Of a DNA stretch of 64,000 nt, positions 30,964 through 37,846 are shown one piece after another. Source of the stretch: Rhodocyclaceae bacterium (GTDB lineage: Bacteria > Pseudomonadota > Gammaproteobacteria > Burkholderiales > Rhodocyclaceae); the NCBI GenBank assembly GCA_013791905.1, contig VMSX01000017.1, positions 1 through 64,000 of the forward strand, given 5' to 3'. The position numbers were made by a program, and so were the translations under genes. The notes under the pieces were generated by a model. The model saw only the letters and a list, made by a program, of their open reading frames with translations. It was not told the origin of the DNA and made no database searches. The first letter of the stretch is position 1; every line of letters starts with the position of its first letter.

Positions 30964-31653
30964 ATGTCGCCACCTGTCCGCGACGCTACCGTATTGCGCC
31001 CGTGCCTTGACTGGCACACGATCGACACCGTCCTGCTCGACATGGATGGCACGCTGCTTGACCTGCATTTCGACAACCACTTCTGGCAGGCGCATGTGCC
31101 GCTGCGCTATGCCGAGGCGCGCGGACTGCCGCTCGACGTTGCCCGCGAGGAATTGATGGCGCGCTACCACGCCCGCGCCGGCACGCTCGAGTGGTATTCG
31201 GTCGACTTCTGGGAAACCGAGCTGGAACTGGACATCATGCGCCTGAAGGAAGAGGTGGCGCACCTGATTGCCGTGCATCCGGCCGTCACCGATTTCCTCA
31301 CCGCCATGCGCACTGCCGGCAAACGCCTGGTGCTGGCCACCAACGCCCACCACAAGGCGCTGACGCTCAAGATGGCGCGGACGGGCCTGGAGCCGCATTT
31401 CGACGCCCTCGTCAGTTCGCACACGCTGGGCGCGGCGAAAGAGGCGCAGGCCTTCTGGGAGCGCTTGCGGGCGGTCGAGAATTTCGATCCGGCGCGCACC
31501 CTGCTGGTCGATGACAGCCTGCCGGTGCTCGACGCCGCCCGCAGCTATGGCATTCGCCACCTGGTCGCGGTGCGCCGCCCCGATACACGCCAGCCAGAGA
31601 AAAACACTGCTGACTATCCGGCTATTGACAGCTTCGCCGAACTGCTTGCATAA
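30964..31653 (+). CDS. yrfG: GMP/IMP nucleotidase, HAD family (YrfG-like)
   Basis: A 229-residue haloacid dehalogenase-type phosphatase. Motif I DMDGTLLDLHFDNHFW is near residue 25 (nucleophile Asp), motif II LATNAHHKAL near 121, and motif III/IV KEAQAFWERL with LLVDDSLPVL near 182. The segment LDLHFDNHFWQ and the length match YrfG, which dephosphorylates purine nucleotides. A strong GAGGAAA site precedes the ATG. It may share the transcript of the GntR-crotonase pair, 23 bases upstream. Confidence 0.88.
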   Translation: MSPPVRDATVLRPCLDWHTIDTVLLDMDGTLLDLHFDNHFWQAHVPLRYAEARGLPLDVAREELMARYHARAGTLEWYSVDFWETELELDIMRLKEEVAHLIAVHPAVTDFLTAMRTAGKRLVLATNAHHKALTLKMARTGLEPHFDALVSSHTLGAAKEAQAFWERLRAVENFDPARTLLVDDSLPVLDAARSYGIRHLVAVRRPDTRQPEKNTADYPAIDSFAELLA

Positions 31654-31668
31654 TGAGAACTGTTCTCA
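31654..31668 (+). promoter_or_regulatory. Fur-box-like operator before feoB
   Basis: TGAGAAC-T-GTTCTCA is a perfect 7-1-7 inverted repeat, the architecture of a Fur site (consensus TGATAAT-N-ATTATCA). It lies 18 bases before the feoB start and begins one base after the upstream stop codon. Confidence 0.7.
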
Positions 31669-31685
31669 ACTAAGTAAGCCTGATT

Positions 31686-33722
31686 TTGTCCCTCCCTGCC
31701 CAAACGTTTCCCCTCAAGGGCCCGCTGCTGCGTGGCTCACGCCGGCCACGGGTAGCCTTGATTGGTCAGGCAAATACCGGCAAGAGCAGCATTTTTCGTG
31801 CCGCATCCAGTACGGCAGTTCATCACGAACGGCTGGCCGGCATCGGCCCCGCTTACGAGGAATGCCAGGTCGAAATCGGCCTCGACCAGATCTCGCTGGT
31901 CGATTTGCCCGCCATCGATACATTTCACCAGTTGCAGGGCGAAGTGCCGGTCGTCCTCAAGTATCTGCTCTGGGGTGACCGCTGGCCGGCCATCGCCCGC
32001 CACGAGGCCCATCAGCCGGAAAAAGCCTTCGCCGCCCCCGACGTGTTGTTGCTGGTGATGGATGCCACCGCGCTCGAGCGCGATCTCGAACTGGCGCTCG
32101 AACTTGCCCAGATCGGCAGGCCGCTGGTGATTGCGTTGAACCGCATGGACGAGGCGCGCGACAAGCGGCTGTTCATCAATGTGCGCGCCCTATCGGCAAA
32201 GCTTGGTGCGCCGGTCGTGCCCACCGTCGCCCACATGGGCATCGGCCTGGCCGACCTGTTCAGTACGGTGGTGCGCGCCGCGCGCGAAGCGCGCAGTCCG
32301 CAGCCGCAACCGCCCAGCCCGCACATCGCCGCCCACCTGCCGGGCATCGCCGACATCGTTGCTACTGCCGATGTCGCCACGGCATTCGCCGTGCCGCCAA
32401 TGTTGCTGACGATGCAACTGGCCGAAAACGACGACTACTTTTTTGACGAACTGCGTTGCCACTTCCCCGTGCAGTTTGCCGCCCTGCTGCATGCCCGCGG
32501 CCAGGCCAGCGCCGCGTTGCCGCGCCCGCTGGACGATGAAATCCATGCCGATCGCCACCACCGTGCCGCACTGCTCTACGAAGCCGTCACCCGACCCGGC
32601 GGCGAGTTTGCGCCGCCGCGCTGGCAGCGCTGGGCAGACGAACTGTTCCTGCATCCGCGCTGGGGCATGGTCGGTAGCCTGACGATCTTCGCGCTCGTGC
32701 TGTTTTTCGTTTTCGAGGTCAGCGCCTTTCTCGACAGCCACACGGTCGCGCGCCTGATCGAATGGACCGCACCCTGGCAGCCGACCGATCTGGGCGGCGT
32801 CCTCGCCCGTGCCGTGCTGGACGGCTTCATCGGACTGGCCGGCATTGTCATTCCCTACATGATCCCGCTGGTGCTGCTGCTGGTGCTGCTTGAAGAATCG
32901 GGCATCATGCACCGCGTCGCTTTCGTGGTGGATCGCGGCTTTCACAAACTGGGGCTGCACGGCGGCGTCGCCCTGCCATTCCTCATGGGGCTGGGTTGCA
33001 ACGTGCCGGCACTCGCTGCCACGGCCGCCGTCACCCACGGCCGCGACCGCACCGTCGCCGCGCTGCTCATCACCTTTCTGCCCTGCTCGGCGCGCTCGGC
33101 CATCCTGCTGGCGCTGGGCGGCAAGTACCTCGGTGGCTTCGGCGTATTTGGCCTGTTCATGCTGGCGCCCATTGTCGTCAGCCTGATTGGCAAGCTGCTG
33201 AAGCGCCGCTACCCGGAAACCACGCCCGGCATGATCCAGGAAATCCCGCCGTATGCCGTGCCCACCCTGCGCGCTTTGCTGGCCAATACCTGGGAACGCA
33301 GCCGCGACATCGTCACCGTCGTCCTGCCGCTGCTGGTGGCCGGCAGCGTAGTGCTGGCACTCCTGTCGCACTTCGGCGCCGATTACTGGATCAACCTGAC
33401 ATTGACGCCGATTACCGTCTGGTGGCTTGGTCTGCCAGTCGTGCTGGGCGTACCGATCCTGTTCGGCGTGCTGCGCAAGGAACTCTCGCTGCTGATGGTG
33501 TTCCAGGCGCTCGGTACGCAGGAACTTGAAGGTGTGCTCGACGTGACACAAATCGCTACCTTCCTCGCCTTCCTGACCTTCTATGTGCCCTGCGTATCGA
33601 CCTTCGCCATGATGGTCAAGCTGCTGGGGCGGCGCGAGGCATATTTTTCCATCGTGCTATCGGTGGGCGCCGCGCTGGCGGTGGCCCTTGCGGTGCGCCT
33701 GCCGCTGGAATTGCTCCTCTAG
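31686..33722 (+). CDS. feoB: Ferrous iron transporter FeoB
   Basis: A 678-residue inner-membrane Fe(II) permease. The N-terminal G domain has P-loop GQANTGKSS near residue 27, DLPAID for G3 and NRMD for G4. The linker is followed by eight or so membrane segments (LTIFALVLFFVFEV onward) with the conserved GLGCNVPA (about 437) and FLPCSAR (about 460) gates. The P-loop is unusual (GNPNxGKT in most FeoB), and FeoA is absent here. The only available start is TTG at 31686, since an in-frame stop lies 15 bases upstream. Regulation by Fur is likely from the operator. Confidence 0.88.
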   Translation: MSLPAQTFPLKGPLLRGSRRPRVALIGQANTGKSSIFRAASSTAVHHERLAGIGPAYEECQVEIGLDQISLVDLPAIDTFHQLQGEVPVVLKYLLWGDRWPAIARHEAHQPEKAFAAPDVLLLVMDATALERDLELALELAQIGRPLVIALNRMDEARDKRLFINVRALSAKLGAPVVPTVAHMGIGLADLFSTVVRAAREARSPQPQPPSPHIAAHLPGIADIVATADVATAFAVPPMLLTMQLAENDDYFFDELRCHFPVQFAALLHARGQASAALPRPLDDEIHADRHHRAALLYEAVTRPGGEFAPPRWQRWADELFLHPRWGMVGSLTIFALVLFFVFEVSAFLDSHTVARLIEWTAPWQPTDLGGVLARAVLDGFIGLAGIVIPYMIPLVLLLVLLEESGIMHRVAFVVDRGFHKLGLHGGVALPFLMGLGCNVPALAATAAVTHGRDRTVAALLITFLPCSARSAILLALGGKYLGGFGVFGLFMLAPIVVSLIGKLLKRRYPETTPGMIQEIPPYAVPTLRALLANTWERSRDIVTVVLPLLVAGSVVLALLSHFGADYWINLTLTPITVWWLGLPVVLGVPILFGVLRKELSLLMVFQALGTQELEGVLDVTQIATFLAFLTFYVPCVSTFAMMVKLLGRREAYFSIVLSVGAALAVALAVRLPLELLL

Positions 33723-33746
33723 TGCCGTGCCCCGCCTGGCGGGACG

Positions 33747-33783
33747 TTAAGGCTTGGTTAAGATTCGGAGGGTAGGCTATTCT
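33747..33783 (+). promoter_or_regulatory. PmrA/QseB-type direct repeat and promoter before the electron-transfer operon
   Basis: TTAAG-N6-TTAAG (33747-33762; on the other strand CTTAA-N6-CTTAA) is the half-site spacing used by PmrA/QseB-family regulators. It overlaps the -35 region. TATTCT at 33778-33783 is a fair -10 box. A matching repeat lies before the metal-efflux operon at 36593. Confidence 0.55.
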
Positions 33784-33808
33784 TACTTGACCGGTAAGAG
33801 GAGTTCAC

Positions 33809-33886
33809 ATGACACGGCAGCCGATGCATACCGCATGTCTGGCCGATACTGCGGCGCCGCAGCGGGCGGTCGCCTTGGGTGGATAG
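33809..33886 (+). CDS. Possible 25-residue leader peptide
   Basis: A short frame beginning MTRQPMHTACLAD and ending with TAG at 33884-33886. It has a better ribosome-binding site (AAGAGGAG before the ATG) than the reductase gene that starts seven bases after it. The position suggests a leader peptide or coupling ORF for the downstream operon. There is no run of a single amino acid that would point to classical attenuation. Expression is unproven. Confidence 0.4.
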   Translation: MTRQPMHTACLADTAAPQRAVALGG

Positions 33887-33893
33887 TGACAAC

Positions 33894-35156
33894 ATGACCT
33901 CCCTCTCCCTGCTGTTGTGGATTGCGCTGGGCTTTGTCCTGCAGGTGGCGATCTACCTCGGCATTGGTTTCTGGCGCCATTGGCAGGGCTATCAGGCCTT
34001 GCGCAGCCACGCGGACGAGGTGAATCTGCCGGCGACGAACGACATTCCGGCAGTGGCCGAGAAGGCGGCGGCCGCTGCTGCCTGGCTTGGCTACCGCCCG
34101 TTCAGGGTCGAGCGCAAACACGTCGAGGATGCCGCGCAGTCGGTCTGCTCGTTTTATCTCGTGCCGGAAGACGGGCAGCCATTGCCATCCTTCCTGCCCG
34201 GGCAATTCCTGACCTTCCGACTCGACCTGCCGACAGCCGGTGGCAGCGAGCAGATCATCCGCTGCTATTCGCTGTCGGATGCGCCCCGTCCCGATCACTA
34301 CCGCGTCTCCATCAAGCGGGTGCCGCCGCCGCCAGGCAGTGCGCTTCCGCCGGGGCGTTCGTCCAGCTTCTTTCACGATCGCATCGATGTCGGCAGCCGC
34401 CTGCAGGTGCGCGCGCCGGGCGGGCATTTCCATATCGACCGCGGCGCTGCCCCGGTGGTGCTGATCGGCGGCGGCATCGGCATCACGCCGATGCTCTCCA
34501 TGCTGAACTGGTGCCTGGCCGAGCAGCCGGGGCGCGAGGTGTGGCTCTATTACGGTGTGCGCAACAGCCACGAACTGGTGATGAAGTCCCATCTCGATGC
34601 CCTGGCGGCAGCCCATCCGAACTTCCACTTGCAGGTGTGCTGCAGCGCTCCGCTGGCGGACGACGTGGCAGGGCGCGACTTCCAGCAGCGGAGCCGCGTC
34701 GACGTCAAGCTGCTGCGCATGGAGTTGCCACTCAAGCCTTACCACTTCTACATCTGCGGCCCGACGCCGATGATGGCCAGCCTGGTGGCGGGGCTGGAGG
34801 ACTGGGGGGTGCCCGACAGCCACATTCACTTCGAGGCCTTCGGCCCGGCCTCGATCAAGCGCAAGCCGGCCGCCGCTGCTGAAAGTCCGGCGCCACAAAG
34901 CGACATCGTTATTACATTCGCCAAGTCGGGCAAGCAACTGCCCTGGCAGCCCGGCGCCGGCAGCCTGCTCGAATTCGCCGAGGCGAACGGCATTGTCGTC
35001 GAGTCCGGCTGCCACGCCGGTGGTTGCGGCACCTGCCAGACGACGATCCGCGCCGGCGAGGTCGCCTACACTCAGCCGCCGGATTACGACCCCGAGCCGG
35101 GCACCTGCCTGCTCTGCGTCAGCACGCCCAAGACCAGCGTGACCCTGGAGGCGTAA
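33894..35156 (+). CDS. Membrane-anchored FAD/NAD(P) reductase with C-terminal 2Fe-2S ferredoxin domain
   Basis: About 420 residues. An N-terminal membrane segment (LLLWIALGFVLQVAIYLGIGF) is followed by a ferredoxin-NADP reductase fold: FAD motif RCYSLSD near residue 123, NAD(P) loop LIGGGIGITPMLSM near 195 and ICGPTPMM near 290. The C-terminal plant-type ferredoxin domain has ESGCHAGGCGTCQ with a distal CLLC for the [2Fe-2S] cluster. The module could take electrons from NAD(P)H and deliver them to the adjacent membrane protein and octaheme cytochrome. A GTG at 33879 is an alternative start. The next gene begins immediately after its stop. Confidence 0.87.
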   Translation: MTSLSLLLWIALGFVLQVAIYLGIGFWRHWQGYQALRSHADEVNLPATNDIPAVAEKAAAAAAWLGYRPFRVERKHVEDAAQSVCSFYLVPEDGQPLPSFLPGQFLTFRLDLPTAGGSEQIIRCYSLSDAPRPDHYRVSIKRVPPPPGSALPPGRSSSFFHDRIDVGSRLQVRAPGGHFHIDRGAAPVVLIGGGIGITPMLSMLNWCLAEQPGREVWLYYGVRNSHELVMKSHLDALAAAHPNFHLQVCCSAPLADDVAGRDFQQRSRVDVKLLRMELPLKPYHFYICGPTPMMASLVAGLEDWGVPDSHIHFEAFGPASIKRKPAAAAESPAPQSDIVITFAKSGKQLPWQPGAGSLLEFAEANGIVVESGCHAGGCGTCQTTIRAGEVAYTQPPDYDPEPGTCLLCVSTPKTSVTLEA

Positions 35157-35750
35157 ATGGCAAACCCGAGCACGACAACCTCACTCTGGCGCGAGCATGT
35201 GCTGCCCTTCACCCTGCTACTCGGCCTGCTGGCGGCGGCCACCCTGGCCGGCGACTATCTGCTGCACCGGCTCGACCTCGTTTGGGTCGGCCGCTATCTG
35301 GGCATTCCCGGCACACTCCTGATCATTGGTTCGCTTGTCTATTCGCTGCGCAAGCGCAAAATCATCACGGCGGGCAATCCAAAAAACTTGCTGACCCTGC
35401 ATGAGATCGGCACCTGGCTCGGCTCGCTGATGGTGCTGCTCCATGCCGGCATCCATTTCAACGCCATCCTGCCCTGGCTGGCGACGGTGGCCATGGGGGT
35501 GAATGTAATCAGCGGCATGGTCGGCAAGCTGCTGCTTGACCGTTCGCGCCGCCATGTCCAGGGCCAGCGTGAGCACTACCAGTTGCGTGGGCTGGCGAAG
35601 CCGGAGGTCGAGCGGGCCGTGTTCTGGGATGCGGTGACACTCGACGCCATGAACCAGTGGCGCAAGGTGCATATCCCGATCTTCATCGTCTTCGCAGTGC
35701 TGTCGATCGGCCACATCGTCAGCGTTTTCCTGTTCTGGGGCTGGCTATGA
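35157..35750 (+). CDS. Integral membrane protein, probable b-type cytochrome or quinone-linked subunit
   Basis: A 197-residue protein with about four membrane segments (FTLLLGLLAAATLAGDYLL; YLGIPGTLLIIGSLVYSL; LGSLMVLLHAGIHFNAILPWLATVAMGVNVI; IPIFIVFAVLSIGHIVSVFLFWGW). Histidines lie in several of them (TLHEIG, LLHAGIHFN, KVHIPIF, SIGHIV), which could ligate b hemes as in cytochrome b561/ferric reductase-type proteins. It sits between the reductase and the octaheme cytochrome with no spacing, suggesting a transmembrane electron step. Heme content is inferred, not shown. Confidence 0.65.
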   Translation: MANPSTTTSLWREHVLPFTLLLGLLAAATLAGDYLLHRLDLVWVGRYLGIPGTLLIIGSLVYSLRKRKIITAGNPKNLLTLHEIGTWLGSLMVLLHAGIHFNAILPWLATVAMGVNVISGMVGKLLLDRSRRHVQGQREHYQLRGLAKPEVERAVFWDAVTLDAMNQWRKVHIPIFIVFAVLSIGHIVSVFLFWGWL

Positions 35751-36505
35751 AGCTCGTCGTCAAGCTCGTCCTGGCGGCCAACCTGATCGTGCTGGCGGTG
35801 CTGGCCTTTATCTATCCGCACCTGATGGTCAGCCCCGGCAAGCTGATTCCCGGCCACCGCGAGCTGGAGGCCGATTGCTTTGCTTGCCACGCGCCATTCA
35901 CCGGGGCGGCCGCCGAGCGCTGCATCGCCTGCCACAAGCCCGCCGAGATCGGGCGACTGACGACGACGGGCCAGGTCGTCACCCAGCCGCTCAGCGTAAC
36001 GCCTTTCCACCAGAAGCTGAGCAGCCAGGACTGCGTCGCCTGCCATAGCGATCATGCGGGGGTGAAGCGCTTCCGCCAGGCGGGGCGTTTCAATCATGCC
36101 CTGTTGCAAAGGGAAACGCGCGAGTTGTGCCAGGACTGCCACAAGTCGCCCAACGACTCGCTGCACCAGCAGATCACCGGCAACTGCAGCCAGTGCCACA
36201 GCCTGGGCAAATGGACGCCGGCGACCTTCGATCACAACAAGTATTTCGTGCTCGACCGCGACCACAACGCCCGCTGCGTGACCTGTCATGTGCGCAACGA
36301 CTACAGCCGCTACACCTGCTACGGCTGCCACGAGCACACACTTGCGGGTATCCGCCGCGAGCATATCGAGGAAGGCATCCGCGATTTCGACAATTGCGTC
36401 GAGTGCCACCGCAGCGCCGACGAGCATGACATCAAGGGTCGCAACGGCGAGAGCCGGGACAAGCGGGAGGGAAAGCGTGATCGCAAGAAGCACGACGATG
36501 ATTGA
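35747..36505 (+). CDS. Octaheme c-type cytochrome, membrane anchored
   Basis: About 252 residues with eight CxxCH sites (CFACH, CIACH, CVACH, CQDCH, CSQCH, CVTCH, CYGCH, CVECH). The N-terminus has one hydrophobic segment (VLAANLIVLAVLAFIY) that likely anchors it to the inner membrane with the hemes in the periplasm. Additional His residues (TPFHQKL, RFNHALL, TFDHNKYF, DRDHNA) are candidates for distal ligands, as in multiheme cytochrome c3/NapC-related families. The C-terminal tail is charged (KREGKRDRKKHDDD). The start overlaps the upstream stop as ATGA. It would pass electrons to a periplasmic or outer-membrane acceptor. Confidence 0.88.
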   Translation: MKLVVKLVLAANLIVLAVLAFIYPHLMVSPGKLIPGHRELEADCFACHAPFTGAAAERCIACHKPAEIGRLTTTGQVVTQPLSVTPFHQKLSSQDCVACHSDHAGVKRFRQAGRFNHALLQRETRELCQDCHKSPNDSLHQQITGNCSQCHSLGKWTPATFDHNKYFVLDRDHNARCVTCHVRNDYSRYTCYGCHEHTLAGIRREHIEEGIRDFDNCVECHRSADEHDIKGRNGESRDKREGKRDRKKHDDD

Positions 36506-36528
36506 GCGCCGCGTCCGCGGCGCGGCAC

Positions 36529-36578
36529 GCCGTCCCGCCAGTCCCGCAAAAGGGATTCCCTTCGGTCACGCCGACTTT
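36529..36578 (+). repeat. Interrupted copy of the 23-nt dispersed motif
   Basis: The left half GCCGTCCCGCCAG and the right half CGCCGACTTT are split by a 27-base insert (36542-36568) similar to that at 8571-8597. It lies just after the octaheme cytochrome gene. Confidence 0.75.
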
Positions 36579-36592
36579 TGGCTTGCCGCACG

Positions 36593-36625
36593 CTTAAGAA
36601 AGTCTTAATCCAAAAAGGTTATGAT
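36593..36625 (+). promoter_or_regulatory. PmrA/QseB-type direct repeat and promoter before the efflux operon
   Basis: CTTAAG-N5-CTTAAT (36593-36609) fits YTTAAK-N5-YTTAAK exactly. It overlaps the -35 region of a promoter with TATGAT at 36620-36625, the layout used by response regulators of the OmpR/PmrA class to activate transcription. Confidence 0.6.
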
Positions 36626-36654
36626 CGGCGCATTCCAGAATCCGGGTTATTCAC

Positions 36655-37758
36655 ATGTCGTCTTTTGTCTGCCGTTCGCTGCGCGCACTCATTCTGTTGC
36701 CGCTGCTGGCAAGCTCTGCCTACGCCGCCGATGAATTGATCCGGGTCGCGCCGGAGCAGATCGCCCGTGCCGGCATCGTTAGCGCCGCCCTGCTCGACAT
36801 GAAGGCGGGCGGGGGCGTTCGCCTGCCGGCACAGGTGGTGGTGCCGCCAGCGCAAATTGAGGTCATCGCCGCGCCGCTGCCGGCGCTGGTCGTGGCGCTG
36901 CGCGCCGCCTATGGCGAGACGGTGAAGAAAGGCCAGCTGCTGGCCCGCCTGCAGGGCGCGTCGCTGCTCGAGCTGCAGCGCGACTTCGCCAATGCCCAGG
37001 CCCAGGCCGGACTCGCCGGCGAGAATCTGCAGCGCGACGCCAGTCTCTACGCCGACGGCATAATCGCCCAGGGCCGGCTCGCAGCCACGCGCGCGGCCGA
37101 ACGGCAGGCCGTGCTGCTGCTTGCGGAAAAGCGCCAGGCCCTGCGGCTGGCCGGGGTGGCAGAACCCGGGGCGGGCACGGCCGGCCTGTCGGGCAGCGCC
37201 GAAATCCGCGCGCCCTTCGACGGCGTCGTGCTGGAAGCCGCCGTCCAGCCAGGCAGCCGCGTCGATGCCATGACGCCGCTGTTCAAACTCGGCCGTCTCG
37301 GCACGCTCTGGCTGGAAATCCAGGCGACGCAGGCGCAGGCGGACGGCATCGCGCCGGGCGATGCCGTCGCGATTCCCGGCTGCGCCCAGCCTGGCCGGGT
37401 GACCCTGGTCGCACCGCATTTGCAGGCCGTCAGCCAGTCGCTGCTGATTCGCGCCGAATTGCGCAAGCCCGCTGGTTGCGTCCGGCCCTTCCAGTACATT
37501 CAGGTGGAAATTGTTGCGGCGCGACCGCTGGCCGATAACACGTGGCGCGTGCCCTTGTCCGCGCTGGTGCGCCATCAGGGGTTGGCTTGGGTATTCGTCG
37601 AGGCGGCCGGCGGCTTCCGTCCGGTCGCCGTCAAGGTGCTCGACGAGGCGTCCGATAGCGCGCTGGTGGCGGCCGATCTCCCCGCTGCGACCCGGCTGGC
37701 TGTGAAGGGTGCGGCGACCATCAAGGCCGTGTGGCTTGGCCTCGGCACCGGCGAATAA
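36655..37758 (+). CDS. RND efflux periplasmic adaptor (CusB/CzcB family)
   Basis: A 367-residue membrane-fusion protein. A signal peptide (LRALILLPLLASSAYA) is followed by a barrel-sandwich lipoyl half (AAPLPALVVALRAAYGETVKKGQLLARLQG), a helical hairpin (LLELQRDFANAQAQAGLAGENLQRD), the second lipoyl half (AEIRAPFDGVVLEAAVQPGSRVD) and beta-barrel/proximal domains. It links the inner-membrane pump and outer-membrane channel encoded downstream. It lacks the Met-rich N-terminus of E. coli CusB, so the metal is uncertain. Confidence 0.9.
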   Translation: MSSFVCRSLRALILLPLLASSAYAADELIRVAPEQIARAGIVSAALLDMKAGGGVRLPAQVVVPPAQIEVIAAPLPALVVALRAAYGETVKKGQLLARLQGASLLELQRDFANAQAQAGLAGENLQRDASLYADGIIAQGRLAATRAAERQAVLLLAEKRQALRLAGVAEPGAGTAGLSGSAEIRAPFDGVVLEAAVQPGSRVDAMTPLFKLGRLGTLWLEIQATQAQADGIAPGDAVAIPGCAQPGRVTLVAPHLQAVSQSLLIRAELRKPAGCVRPFQYIQVEIVAARPLADNTWRVPLSALVRHQGLAWVFVEAAGGFRPVAVKVLDEASDSALVAADLPAATRLAVKGAATIKAVWLGLGTGE

Positions 37759-37846
37759 CAATGGCTCCCCACGCTCGTAACCCCGGCTCGCTGCCCCCCA
37801 TTGGGGGTCATCTGCCTCCTTGGGGCGGCCCGGTGGAGGCATAGCC
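37759..37846 (+). repeat. Intra-operon repeat with a linking mini-ORF (adaptor to pump)
   Basis: The gap holds a C-run/G-run hairpin (CCCCCCATTGGGGG) and the CCTCC/TTGGGGCGGCCC/GGAGG hairpin (37815-37839), whose 3' arm is the pump gene's Shine-Dalgarno sequence. An ATG two bases after the adaptor stop opens a 27-codon frame that ends TAG at 37842-37844, two bases before the pump ATG. The next gap in the operon is built the same way. Confidence 0.7.
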
